A stretch of 36,126 nt of DNA, taken from assembly GCA_051453625.1 (NCBI GenBank), contig JBOZIK010000001.1:85589366-85625491 (forward strand), written 5' to 3'. How positions within the stretch are numbered: the first letter of the stretch is position 1; every line of letters begins with the position of its first letter. Made by a program: the position numbers and the translations under genes. The DNA comes from Welwitschia mirabilis (Eukaryota; Gnetophyta; Gnetopsida; Welwitschiales). Positions 21,331 through 32,479 of the stretch are shown here, piece after piece. A model generated the notes under the pieces. It was not told the origin of the DNA and did no database searches. It saw only the letters and a program-made list of their open reading frames with translations.

Positions 21331-23080
21331 GATTACTTCTTATATATAAGAATATTAGAATATAAATCATTATGGTATCAAGGTTTAAATATAATATTAT
21401 TTAAATATATAAGAAGTTTTTATGTTATCCTTTAGAAATTTTTATTGTTATAGTATTATTAAAAATATTCAGCATGATACAAAATGATTTAAGATCTAAT
21501 AATCATTAAAAATCAAATATGTAACATGTAGTGAAATTACTTTAGATTTCATATATAAAAATGTTTCTAAAGCCACTTGAAAAATCTTAATTTTGTATAT
21601 CATTTTTCTCCATCAAGTGCAAAAGATGTAATTTTTTATTTTCTTTTAATAAAGAAGCTCAAAAATTAGAACATGAAATTTTAGAAGTTGTAATTGTTAA
21701 AAATGTTATCACAAATGATTTTTTTAGTTTATCTTAATTTATATATTGCATTATGAATAATATGTTTTACTTTATGGTATATCCCTTAGTCATTTTGTTG
21801 AAATGACTTTGAAGCCATAAAGATTTTTTTTTGCATACTTTTTATTTATTTTAATCAATTCTAAATTATGCCTTTTTCTTATTTTATTTTAACAAAGATT
21901 CTCATGACAAGAAATTGTAAAAATTGCAATGATTTTTGAATAATTGTTAAAAGCATTATGTCAAATGGTTTTCCTATTTTGTCTTCATTTATATGTTATT
22001 TGTTTTATATCTTTAATAATTTTTTTCTTTCTTACATATTAATCATTCATAGTTGTTACAAATTTAAAATGAAGTAATTTTTTTCTTCATCAAAAATATT
22101 TAATAAAAATTTTACATGTTAGTCTATATAACTAAGATTAGAAATGTATCCTCCAATATAATGGAGTGATTTCACTTGATTTTATAGAAAATGTTATGTT
22201 TGAATTTTAAGTTACCATAAAGTAATACATTAAAGGATGATTTGATAACACCTATATGTTGCTAGAATGATGATATAAGTACTACAAATATAAAGCACTA
22301 ATGTAATAAAATTAATACAACTTATATGCCCTATGCATGTTGGTCATTTATTGATGTATTTCTATTCCCATGATTAGGATGAGCGCACATATGGAAAAAA
22401 CCATAAAGTCAATGGCATAAGAAGAAAATGAGTATAAAATAACAATAGTTAAGCCACATTAACCAAAATGAGAAGTTATTAGATACGTTATTTTGTGTTC
22501 TTCTCAACTATTTTGATCTTCCATTTTCATTTTTGTTTTTCAGAACTACTAAGGACATGTAAAAGTTTATAAATGCTTCATGGCTTAATTGATAGCATGA
22601 AATGCTTCTATAATTGTTAATATTTAGAGAACACAAAGGGTTTTATCTTTTCATTCATAATCTTTTCATTTTAATTGTGTTAATGTTAAGAAAGAAAGAA
22701 ACATGTTGTATGATTTTAGCTATGATGAGTTTGTATTTAATGTTTGATCTTTTTAAGTTTATCTTTGCAATGTTGAATGTGAAAATGATTTAAGACTAAG
22801 AGAAAATATTAAAATATGATGTTGCAAAATTTTATATCTTCTAAATTTTACCTCTATTCTATGCAATAGTTTATTACTTTCTCTTTAGTTGCTTTCCTAT
22901 AGTTTATTTATTTATGATATTAACAATTTACTATATTGATTTCTTTCTTTCTTTTTTTTTTTTGACAATTATAATAGAAAATTTAAAAATAAGATTTTTA
23001 CATTGTTGATAATGTAGAAGTATTCAATCATTTTTTAAGTAGAAGTTACATTTTTTATGGTGATTAATGTAACAATAATC
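21331..23080. other. AT-rich stretch, no gene recognised
   Basis: No protein motif was found on either strand. Repeated A/T words such as AAATGTTATC, TTTTTTAGTTTATCTT and CATTATG occur in loosely similar order around 21480-21720, 21720-21960 and 21960-22130. This may be an old duplication, but I could not establish a period. A TTTCTTTCTTTC/poly-T run lies at about 22941-22965. Confidence 0.35.
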
Positions 23081-23119
23081 TATATCACATAGTGATTAAT
23101 AGAAAACTCTTTATTATCT

Positions 23120-23450
23120 ATTTTATAAGGAAGTTATGTAATAATCCCTATGTTTAATAATGGGTTTACATAGTCTTCATATATTAATTCCTATGTTTGA
23201 TAAGGGTATTACATAATTTTATAAGGTGGTTATATAAGAACCCCTATTTTTGATAAGGGTTTTACATGGTGGTTATATAATAACTCCTATGTTTAACAAG
23301 GGTCTTAGATGATGGTTATATACTAATGCACATGTTTAATAAGAATCTTACATAGTAGTTATATAATAACCATTATCTTTTATGAGTGTCGCACATGGTA
23401 ATTATATAATAACATCAATGTTTCATTTAATGTAATACATAGTGATTAGA
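23120..23450 (+). repeat. 43-bp minisatellite, seven decayed units
   Basis: A block resembling CCTATGTTTGATAAGGGTTTTACATGGTGGTTATATAATAAC (shown in pieces elsewhere) repeats with block starts at 23147, 23190, 23243, 23286, 23329, 23371 and 23414. The steps are 43, 53, 43, 43, 42 and 43 bp, and the one long step contains a 10-bp insertion (around 23216-23227). The array is bracketed by an exact 11-mer, CATAGTGATTA, at 23088-23098 and 23438-23448. Units differ by substitutions at most positions, so the array is old. Confidence 0.85.
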
Positions 23451-24371
23451 TGTGAAAAAACTGTCTACTAGCTTGTTTTATATATTTATACACGGCATCA
23501 ATTTTAGTACTTTTGAATCAAGTTATAACCACTATAATTATCCCCATAAAATATGATAGCATAATAGATGACAGTTTTTTTAACTACTATCAAATGCTAA
23601 AACAACAATTATTTATATTTTGATAACAATTCTAAACCATGGTCAAAATCTTAATTTTTAGTAGTATTACTAAATTTTCCTTCATTTAATCTACTCTAGT
23701 ATGGGTTACTTAATTAATTAAGTTAATTCTTTTAGAACATTTCTTGGGTTTTTAAAATTTAATTAACTTTTATTACTTTCTATTAATTTGGTTTTATTAT
23801 TTGATGAATAATATTTGGATTGTCTTTTTTAAGATCCACCATACTCAAAAATGCTAGTAGCTCAATAACTTTAATATCACCACTACTCTCCTTGGTATTT
23901 GTTCCTTTTCTTAAAAGTTAATTAACTTATAATAAGTTAGATAGTAAATATTAAGTATTATTTATGTTAATAAAATTCTAGTAATTATTAGTATTAAAAC
24001 TTAATTAGTTATTTAAAAAAAAGCTAACCATATTATATGTAGTATATGTGTATATGTATACATTTATATAGATGAAAAGTCTAAAGATATTTCCATGCTA
24101 TAGTGAGTAGGGTACTTTGTACTAAATTGTCTAATTAAGTGTTTTAAGTATAAATTTATTGAACTTAATTATTACAAATTTATTAAATAAAATATAAATA
24201 TCAAATAATATATTAATTATAAATTATGAGAGGTAAATCCTAAATTTCATTTTTTTTCTTTTTTCTTTTTTATGTTTTCTAAAACTACCCTTATGCATTA
24301 TTTAAGGATTATTTCCTTTTCACTTTGCTATTGAGCCAGATCCTCATATCAGGTAACAGGTATCTATATCT
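23451..24371. other. AT-rich stretch; possible CACTA-like terminal sequence near 23540-23665
   Basis: No protein motif was found. At 23560-23665 there are spaced words (GACAGTTTTT, ACTATCAAATGC, ACAACAATTATTT, GATAACAATTC) and then TTTTTAGTAGTATTAC. These resemble the sub-terminal repeats and TAGTG end of plant CACTA DNA transposons after CpG loss. No matching left end or target duplication was found. From 23700 to 24371 I see only AT-rich DNA with a T-rich run at 24240-24275. Confidence 0.25.
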
Positions 24372-24923
24372 NNNNNNNNNNNNNNNNNNNNNNNNNNNNN
24401 NNNNNNNNNNNNNNNNNNNNNNNNNNNNNNNNNNNNNNNNNNNNNNNNNNNNNNNNNNNNNNNNNNNNNNNNNNNNNNNNNNNNNNNNNNNNNNNNNNNN
24501 NNNNNNNNNNNNNNNNNNNNNNNNNNNNNNNNNNNNNNNNNNNNNNNNNNNNNNNNNNNNNNNNNNNNNNNNNNNNNNNNNNNNNNNNNNNNNNNNNNNN
24601 NNNNNNNNNNNNNNNNNNNNNNNNNNNNNNNNNNNNNNNNNNNNNNNNNNNNNNNNNNNNNNNNNNNNNNNNNNNNNNNNNNNNNNNNNNNNNNNNNNNN
24701 NNNNNNNNNNNNNNNNNNNNNNNNNNNNNNNNNNNNNNNNNNNNNNNNNNNNNNNNNNNNNNNNNNNNNNNNNNNNNNNNNNNNNNNNNNNNNNNNNNNN
24801 NNNNNNNNNNNNNNNNNNNNNNNNNNNNNNNNNNNNNNNNNNNNNNNNNNNNNNNNNNNNNNNNNNNNNNNNNNNNNNNNNNNNNNNNNNNNNNNNNNNN
24901 NNNNNNNNNNNNNNNNNNNNNNN
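24372..24923. other. Assembly gap, 552 N
   Basis: N only. The gap probably hides the left boundary of the 3' LTR of the element to the right. Confidence 0.99.
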
Positions 24924-26533
24924 GGAAAATATAACTATGTTCTCCATCTAAATATTCATAACATCCTATCTTTTCCTACCCTGATATTTTATTTTTTCTT
25001 CCTTTCTTCATTGATATTATTTTCTAATAGACACAATGAAATCTAAAATTAGAGTTTACATATTCATTTATTAGCATTTTTATATTTCAAGAAAAAAAGC
25101 ATATTATTATTATATATTTACCTATAATAAATTTCTAGGTTATTTTGATTTACAAACAATAGTAATGTTATAAGCATGTATCCTCCATTTCTTCCTTGTT
25201 TTTGGACACATATAAAGATATCCTGTAAATAATTTATAAGATGTAAAATTATTATAAAACATACATGAATAATTCTAAGGATAATGCTTAACTAATATAA
25301 TAGGAGGTTTTAACTCCTATTAATGGCATTCCAACATGATATTTGATCATCCTCTAGATATGGATTGGTTCTACTTTAGGTTTTAAACTATACAAAAATG
25401 GTTGGAATAAACTCTGTAGGCTTATAGTTCACCTTAATAAACCTCCAATATAGGTGGAAGGTGATACATAAAGTGCATGCATGCTTAGAAATGGCCCCCA
25501 ATTCCTTAAAACATCTTTAGATTATGCAACATGATCCATTGATGTTAAGGGCTCAAGATATTAAGTTGGAGTAAGTTTATACATGGGTAGGAAAGGAAAT
25601 TACTAATCAAATCCACTTCTATAAGTGTATTTTATAAAATATAAAATTCAATCCACCTTGATGATTAAATCCAAGTATGATAATGATCATTCTTAGAATT
25701 TTCTTAATACAGTCCTATTTGATGAATACACTATACAAATTTATGTATATAGTTCTAAGTAATGAGGATATTTAATTTATTATTTTACCTAATTATAATA
25801 ATCCTAATTATCATTAGGTTTATTGTAAATAAATAATCATAATAGAAAAAATAAGTAGACTATAAAATCTTTATATTTAAGGTTATAATAATAAAAATAT
25901 ACATAAAGAAAATGTTATTTTATTTTCTTTCTTTTTCTATTAATAATAATATTCAAATGTATCAAATCATATCTTAATAATGTACTTAAAGAAACTAATT
26001 CATACATGGATCTATGTCAATCTTAGAAGAATTCTTTTATGCTCATATGACAATCTTCATGATTATGTGAGATGAAGATTAAAAAAAAAAAAAAAAGCAT
26101 AGCTCAAGCATGGTTAATAAAACATACTACTTTATTCAAGACTCATATGGTTATATCATAAGTCAAGAAAATAAATGATAAATTGAAGACTATTTATGTT
26201 ACTAAAACTACCAATGTGAAAACCCTTACAAGCATGCATACTCAAAGTAAGATAAAAGAAAGAGATAAAAGAGGTATTTTTTCTTAAAAAATATTATTCT
26301 TAAGTAATGTAACTTAAGTATACCAATATCAACTTATCTTATTTACTTAAATGAATGATAATTTTATTTATTAATTTTTCTATAATTCAAAACATTAATT
26401 ATAATGTTTTTAGACTCTAAAGAGACATCATAATTAAAAATTATTAATTTATGAATATGAAGCAAAACTAAATTACACTTGCTTCAAACTAGACTCATAG
26501 TAGAATCCTTAAAAACTAACGTAAGATATTTTG

Positions 26534-26543
26534 NNNNNNNNNN
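26534..26543. other. Assembly gap, 10 N
   Basis: A fixed-length run of N, inside the 3' LTR. Confidence 0.99.
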
Positions 26544-27541
26544 TAAAGTTTTTAAAATTATAATCCTACTGCATTGCCCTAAAATGATCATAACTTTTAA
26601 AATACTTTGAATTTTTAAATGATTTTAGATTTTTTTAAAATATTATTTAATTCCCTACAATTTTGGTAACTCAAGTTTTTAGATATCTTAATTATTCATT
26701 ACATAAATATAAATTAATTACTTACTATTTTTGTATATATTTTCTTAACATATTTTAATAAATATATTTCTTAAAAATTATTACACATTAAAAATTAATG
26801 TTTTTAAATGTTCATAATCATAACATAATCCTACACTTATATAAAACATTTCACTAATTTATACCTACTAACTAATAAGCCATAGTTTTTTAACCTATGC
26901 CTCTATTCTGCAGATTTAACTTTAGCTATAAAAAATAATGTAGAGTTTCTACAACTAGTTATGCAATAATTTAATTAGTAAGATAATGGATATACTGGAT
27001 AAAATAATTATTTATAAAATATCTTAACTAAATTTACTAATTCAGACTAATGTTTTAAAAAAATCAAATCAATTCAAAAAAATTATTTACTACAAGCCTT
27101 AAGATTACCATGAAGGAGTAATAACCTAAAAGAGATTTTTGAGGATCTAACTTTGCCCCTAATAAGATGGATTTAATTCATAATAAATGAAAACATATAA
27201 TATTATGTATATATTATAAAATAAATATGGTACCCAATGATTTTTTTAATTATTTTTTCCCTTTTCATAGTAAACCCCCTAATTACTTGATCATAATCAT
27301 CTAGTAGTAACCTCAATTACTGAGCATAAGAGACTCCCATGTCTTCCCACATCTTGCTAAGAGCTAATGGAAGGGAATAATATTTTACAAGATAGTTGCA
27401 TAAAAATCATAAAAAAATCCCTAATGCAATATTATGTTATTCCACTAGATACATTAAAAGAGATCATATGTATAATATGAATAAATGGATTACTTAGAAA
27501 GATTATTAAACCCAACCTCCAAGCTCCACAAGAAAGAGAAT

Positions 27542-27544
<3 letters not shown>

Positions 27545-27613
<69 letters not shown>

Positions 27614-27655
27614 AAGAAGAAAAAGAAGAAGAAGAAGAAGAAGAAGAAGAAGAAA
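27545..27655 (+). repeat. Compound microsatellite (GA)n then (GAA)n
   Basis: There is an uninterrupted GA run at about 27545-27608 (32 dinucleotides), followed by a GAA/AAG-rich run to about 27655. On the element's strand it is a (TC)n/(TTC)n tract located just downstream of the LTR TATA box, so it would lie at the very start of the transcript. Frames read through it on either strand (Arg-Glu, Lys or Phe, Ser-Leu repeats) are artefacts. Confidence 0.97.
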
Positions 27656-27711
27656 ATGAACTTGCATGAAAAATGAAAAGTATCTCCTTTTTTTGTAAAA
27701 GAAAAAAGGGT

Positions 27712-27726
27712 CTCTATATATAGATA
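27712..27726 (-). promoter_or_regulatory. TATA box of the chromovirus LTR promoter
   Basis: The minus strand reads TATCTATATATAGAG, about 790 bp into the LTR from its TG start. This is a normal U3 length for long plant LTRs, and transcription would head leftward into the TC-rich microsatellite. In the 5' copy the equivalent site lies outside the window. Confidence 0.6.
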
Positions 27727-28516
27727 ATTAAAAGGCACATAGCTCAAGATCACATAATTTATCATTGATAAGTGGGATAAGTAATAAGTAACATTGAAGT
27801 ACAAATAGAGACATTATATTTATTACTCATGCACCTATCTAAGATGAGCAATTTTCTTACCTTAATTAGCAAGGTTAATTACATGCATCAGTTTCTTATG
27901 CTATCTCTTTCTTCATCTTTCATAAGATTATAAGTATATTTAATCTATTTAAGACATGCATCAAAGGAATACATGCACAAAGCTCAAAATTATCATGTGG
28001 TATAATGAGATAAAATATTTTATTCCAATTAATAAGACAATAAATATGTTATGAATCAAGTGCCCTTGCATATCTTAAGAAGATAAAAGTCATGGTAGAG
28101 TAAATCTACTCATTTATCATTCTTGGTTTTAGGTAAGATTGCATGTACTTTCTTACATGATCATTTATTTCATAATGCATAGAATCTATCAATCACACAA
28201 CATGAGGAAGCAAATGTCCATTCATAATATATGACACTTATCACATTTACTAAAAATTTAGATGAGTATGTGATTTTAATTCCATACATAATGGATTTAC
28301 TTAGTTATAAATGTCTAGATAGCTTCTCTTAGAAATATTTTCATAAAATAAGTATTGTCATTTTAATGGTAAATTATGAAAATTACATACTAAGATTATT
28401 TAAAATACCATCTTATTTGGACAATATCTTTTAAAAAGAATAATTCCTTATCTGATTAAAATCTTAATATGATTAATATTTAAGTAAATAATGTTCAGAA
28501 AATATAGGGTATAACA

Positions 28517-28530
28517 TCTCCCCTCCACTT
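28517..28530 (-). other. Polypurine tract next to the 3' LTR
   Basis: The minus strand reads AAGTGGAGGGGAGA immediately before the LTR start TGTTATACCC. This tract primes plus-strand DNA synthesis. The form, a G/A-rich block preceded by AGTGG, is the usual one for plant chromoviruses, and it fixes the LTR boundary to within a base or two. Confidence 0.85.
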
Positions 28531-28594
28531 AGACTGATTCACTCCTAGTTATTGAGACATAAAAAGAGTTTAGAATACCTAATTACATTTTATA

Positions 28595-28720
28595 AGATTT
28601 TAAAAAATTTAAGTATTGATTTTTCTTTATTTCCTATATCTCCCAAGTAGTTTTATCAATATTATGATTACTCCATTTTATCTTTTTTTGATGGATATCC
28701 TTATTTTAAAAATTGATAGT
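28595..28720 (-). pseudogene. Chromodomain at the integrase C-terminus, decayed
   Basis: The minus strand reads KKIKWSNHNIDKTTWEI, a stop, then EIKKNQYLNFF (about 28685-28605). This matches the end of the chromodomain of plant Ty3/gypsy chromoviruses, where a V-W-NH block is followed by EATWE and then YP-LF. The TWE core is at 28648-28640. In active relatives the domain directs insertion to marked chromatin. Its presence separates this element from the one at the left end of the window. Confidence 0.75.
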
Positions 28721-29129
28721 TTGTTAATCTAGCACTACTTTTGACTTCTTTACAAGTGAAAAAACTAAGTCCACTTGAATATGAGACTATTTAACATGTG
28801 ACAAGAACCTCCAATATAGTTTTTTAGCATACTTCCATTAAAAAAGTCATGAACATGTAGTAATCAAGGAGGTAAAACAAGATCATATAAATGATCCAAT
28901 GAATCAAAAAGATAATTTTAATTTTTTAACTTCTTTCATTACTTATTTCACTAATAAAACTTAATAAATATATGATCATCTATTTTGAATTCAAGGTATC
29001 TTTTTTGATGGTCTACATACATCTTTTATCTGTCTGTTTCTTGTTTAAGTTTATTCTTAATGATTCTTATTTTAATTTTTACTTCTTATAATCTTTCTAA
29101 TTCTATAGGTAATGTTTCTTTATATTATG
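28721..29129 (-). pseudogene. Integrase C-terminal linker, poorly preserved
   Basis: This lies between the integrase core and the chromodomain, where the GPY-type module should be. I can read only scattered residues because stops and frame changes are frequent. Nothing else is visible here. Confidence 0.35.
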
Positions 29130-29880
29130 TTTATAAAATAGGTTCTCTACATTTTCTACCATATAGGTCTTCAAATGGAGCTATTTAAATTAAACTATAA
29201 TAACTATTATTATATCCAATGTCTACCAATGATGGGTTTTCTTCCCAACTTTTAAGATTATCTAGAATACATGCTCTATGAAGATCCTCTAAAATTTGAT
29301 TAACTCTTTCTATGTCATCATCTATTTAAAGATGAAATGTATTGTTTACATTTAATTTGGTTCCTAAATCCATTTTTTATTCTTATTAAATCTTAGAAGT
29401 AAATTTTGAATCTTTATTAGAATTAATTACTAAAGGCACACTATGTAACTAAACAACATTTTGGATATATTATTTATCTATATCTTTATCATCATAAGTA
29501 GATTTAATTAGAATTAAATGTGCTAACTTATTTGTTTTATTAATTATTACTATGATAGAGTTATTATCTCTTTTAGTTTTTGGAAGTCTTATAACAAAGT
29601 CCATGCAAATAACATCCCACTTGTATTTTGGAATATCATAAGGATAAGGAATCTTACTAGTTTTCTATGTTCTATTTTAACTTGTCAATAATTAAGATAC
29701 CTTAACATAAATTCTACTATATCTTTTTTCATATTTACCTTTCAAAATTTTTTTGATGTTTTGATACATTCTAGTTTCTTTAAAATGGCCTGCTATAGAT
29801 GGATTGTGAAATTTAAACATTAACTTCTGTTTAGTTCCTTCTATATTAGAAATTAAAAATCTTTCTTTCAATCTACTAAT
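29130..29880 (-). pseudogene. Chromovirus Ty3/gypsy integrase, decayed
   Basis: Minus-strand motifs in order are HNPSIAGHF (zinc-binding region, about 29806-29780), YKWDVICMDFVIRLP (first catalytic Asp, near 29600), VIINKTNKLAHLI and then NSNKDSKFTS (about 29425-29395). DIERVNQILEDLHRAC follows, with the catalytic Glu retained, and then YNNSYY and FEDLYGRKCREP (about 29185-29135). At the second catalytic position the expected Asp is Asn (codon 29418-29416), and neighbouring Arg and Gly read Lys and Asp; all three can be G-to-A changes. Spacing is normal and the reading frame is largely kept across about 700 bp. Confidence 0.88.
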
Positions 29881-30026
29881 ACCATCTAATTTAATACTAA
29901 AACGTTATGGATCTATTGATTTTTCTAATTTATCTTTCCATTTTTGAAAATTTTCTTCCTCTTATATATCCTTTTAAAATAATGGTAGGAATTTAACTTT
30001 GGATTTCATGATTACTTTGAGATAAT

Positions 30027-30604
30027 CTCATCTACTAAAAGCATCGAAAACCATATTTTGCTTACTTTCAGAGTATAAAACCTCTATATCAAAATCATAA
30101 GAAATTTAGTTCATCTTCTTTATCTAAGGTTTAATTTTAATGAAGTAAAAATGTATTTTAGACTCTAATGATTTATCTAAGATTAATACATTACACCATA
30201 AAGATAATGCTTTTATAACTTTAAAGTGAAATCATTATAACTAATTAATGATCACAAATAGAATAATTTATCTTATGAGTTTTAAGTTATCTAGATTAAT
30301 AATATATTACTCTTTTATCCTATTTAAGAACTACTCCAAGATCTTATTTAGATGTATTAGCATAAATTAAAAGGATCTTTGAATCATTTAGCAATGCTAA
30401 GACTGGAGCACTAGTTAGGCATTCAAATGACTATTGACATTTTTCTATCTATTCAAAGTCTTTTTTTTCTTCAAAAGTCTTTTTAATGAAGAATATATCT
30501 TATAAAAATTAAAGATGAATCAATAATAGTACTTTATAAGATTAAGAAAGCTTCTAACCTCAGTAATATTTATAAGTATTAGTCATTTCATGATTTATCT
30601 AACT
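30027..30604 (-). pseudogene. Ty3/gypsy RNase H with connection region, decayed
   Basis: The minus strand reads NITEVRSFLNLIKYYY (about 30575-30525), the connection block after reverse transcriptase. Then come LTSAPVLALLNDSKILLIYANTSK and LGVVLK*DKRVIYY (about 30420-30320), which is RNase H beta-strand 1 with its first catalytic Asp read as Asn. SLK*-like and MVFDAFSR (about 30050-30027) follow, the latter corresponding to the family ADALSR end. Stops replace Gln in several places. Confidence 0.82.
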
Positions 30605-30769
30605 NNNNNNNNNNNNNNNNNNNNNNNNNNNNNNNNNNNNNNNNNNNNNNNNNNNNNNNNNNNNNNNNNNNNNNNNNNNNNNNNNNNNNNNNNNNNNNNN
30701 NNNNNNNNNNNNNNNNNNNNNNNNNNNNNNNNNNNNNNNNNNNNNNNNNNNNNNNNNNNNNNNNNNNNN
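30605..30769. other. Assembly gap, 165 N
   Basis: N only. It falls between the FIDDIL motif of reverse transcriptase and the TEVRSF block. The total distance across it (about 205 bp) is slightly less than the roughly 225 bp usual in this family, so the gap size is about right. Confidence 0.99.
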
Positions 30770-31255
30770 TAAATGAGAATATCATCAATAAATACTATTA
30801 TAAAAAAATCAAGATGTGATTAAAAGGTGAAATTCATAAAATTCATAAATACCATAGGGTAATTAGCTATATCAAAAGGCATAATTGTAAACTTGTAATG
30901 CTCATATAGGGTTCTAAATGTTGTTTTCTGAATATCTTCTTCTTTAATTTAAACTTGAAGATATCCAAAATTTAAATCAACTTTTAAGAACATCTTAGCT
31001 TCTTTGAGTTGATCAAAATGATCATTTATTATTAGTAGTACATACTTGCTCTTAATGGTAACCTTATTTAGTTATCTATAATTAATGCATAATCTTAGTA
31101 TTTCATCTTTCTTCTTTACAAATAATACAGGTGTTTTTCATAGTAACATAGTAGAATGAATGAACCCTTTTTATAAGAGTTTCTCAAGCTAAATTTTTAA
31201 TTCTTTTATTTATGAGAGATACATTCTATATGATACCTTAAAAATTAATTAGGTT
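30770..31255 (-). pseudogene. Chromovirus Ty3/gypsy reverse transcriptase, decayed but recognisable
   Basis: Reverse transcriptase copies element RNA into DNA. The minus strand shows YRMYLS*IKELKI (near 31225), GFIHSTMLL, PVLFVKKKDEILRLCINYR*LNKVTI (split by stops, about 31130-31050), [22 protein letters not shown], then KTTFRTLYEHYKFTIMPF, and the catalytic block FIDDILI (about 30800-30775). The FIDD aspartates and the VDL aspartate are present, so this is one of the better-kept domains. The C-terminal end disappears into the N gap. Confidence 0.9.
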
Positions 31256-31964
31256 CCTAGGGTTAATACAATGGAAAACATAACTTCTCAAAGTGATGAC
31301 ATTCCTAGTAATTTTATTCTAAATACATCAAGATATTCTTGGACTATTAGTATATTTTTTACTAAAGTTTCTCCTTCCTTTAAGATAATTGATTTTAGAT
31401 ATAGCATATAAACTAGTGATATCATTTTAATTTATTTTTTATATGTTTTGCATTAATTATATTCTCCACTATTAATTTGTAATAATTTTAAAAGAGTATT
31501 CTTTTACCATGATTCATCATTTCTAGTTAATGTTTTTCACAATTTATAACTTCTCTATTTTACATTAATCAGTTCATACCCAAAATAATATTATATTTTT
31601 CTAATTTTATAATAATTTATTATATCTAAAAATGTTTTCCACTTATAAATAAAGCACAATTTTTTAGACCTACTAATTAACTTTGGACATAGATTCATCT
31701 ACTAGCTCTATGCATCCCTCAATTCGAGTATAACATATTTTTCATTTACAACTAGAAGATATTACATAATGATTTGATCCATAACTAAATAAAATAATTA
31801 CTTCTTTATTACTAAGTAATGCCTTACCTTCCATAAAAAAGCTCTAAATTTCATTCCTTGATTATCTACTATTACTCAAAGTCATCCCATTGATTGAGGA
31901 ATGCTTTTTAATTCTTGAAGATTTTTTAGTTGTTGTCTAAGAGGGTCTCCATTATGTAATGAAA
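31256..31964 (-). pseudogene. Ty3/gypsy aspartic protease region, decayed
   Basis: Between the gag knuckle and reverse transcriptase the minus strand reads GKALLSNKEVIILFSYGSNHYVIS (about 31830-31755, in pieces). This matches the retropepsin region, where an L-D-GS-H-FIS block is expected. The catalytic Asp position reads Ser and the next residue Tyr, so the active site is lost. Downstream pieces around 31590 may be the GMDWL-type block in a shifted frame. Confidence 0.6.
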
Positions 31965-32003
31965 ATTCTTTTATTTTATGATTTTCTTTACATCAAAGGC
32001 ATG
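31965..32003 (-). pseudogene. CCHC zinc knuckle of gag, with one codon missing
   Basis: The minus strand reads CL*CKENHKIKEF. A standard knuckle is C-x2-C-x4-H-x4-C; here the second spacing is x3 and the last Cys is Phe. One codon, probably the Gly after the second Cys, has been deleted. Its position between the gag core and the protease is as expected. Confidence 0.6.
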
Positions 32004-32479
32004 TATCTTCATTATTATATTAGTTCTAGTACTAATACTTACTACAACTTTACTAGAAATTGGATCTTTAAGGTTGGTTACCTGGGTAGCTTTAATTAGA
32101 AATATTCTAATTCTTTTTAATGGAGTATTCGTAGATTGATTAAATTCCTTTTTTTATTATTACTATTCTTGGCATTATTTTTGCTGAATTGATAATTATT
32201 ATTTTAATAAGATATTTTTAATTAATTTTTCTTAAGGATATACTCTTGTGAAGTCATTCAGTTTTACTTTCTTATTATCTCTACTAGTTTTGTTCTACTA
32301 TATTTACCTTTTCTACAACCTCTATTAGATTATTAGGTTAAAACATGGATACTTTGGTAGAAAAAAAAAGAAGAAGACTATTAATAAAGAAATTTTCCTT
32401 AGTTTCTTTATCTAGATGCATATATAATACATATCTTAATAATTATACAAATTTACACTTATGACATGCTATGGTCACA
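32004..32479 (-). pseudogene. gag region between core and zinc knuckle, poorly preserved
   Basis: By position this is the C-terminal half of gag. I can see short basic and asparagine-rich pieces but no diagnostic motif, and stops are frequent. Confidence 0.4.

Larger units (their letters stand above)
24924..28516 (-). repeat. 3' LTR of the chromovirus-type element
   Basis: On the minus strand the LTR starts TGTTATACCC at 28516, directly after the polypurine tract. It contains a TATA box at 27726-27712 and continues left into the assembly gap, so its end is not seen. It aligns with the sequence from about 34000 to 36126; for example 25249-25310 pairs with 34330-34391 with about six mismatches in 59 bases by hand count, all but one of them transitions. 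It carries roughly 280 bp more than the other copy between 25249 and 27098. A 10-N gap lies at 26534-26543. It includes a (GA)n microsatellite. Confidence 0.85.

Noticed and set aside
21371-21382. TGGTATCAAGGT, another primer-site-like word
   Set aside because: The match stops after eight bases and the preceding sequence is the purine tandem repeat rather than an LTR end.
27485-27804. Frames encoding Arg-Glu/Lys or Phe/Ser-Leu repeats
   Set aside because: They are read through a (GA)n/(GAA)n microsatellite and are not genes.
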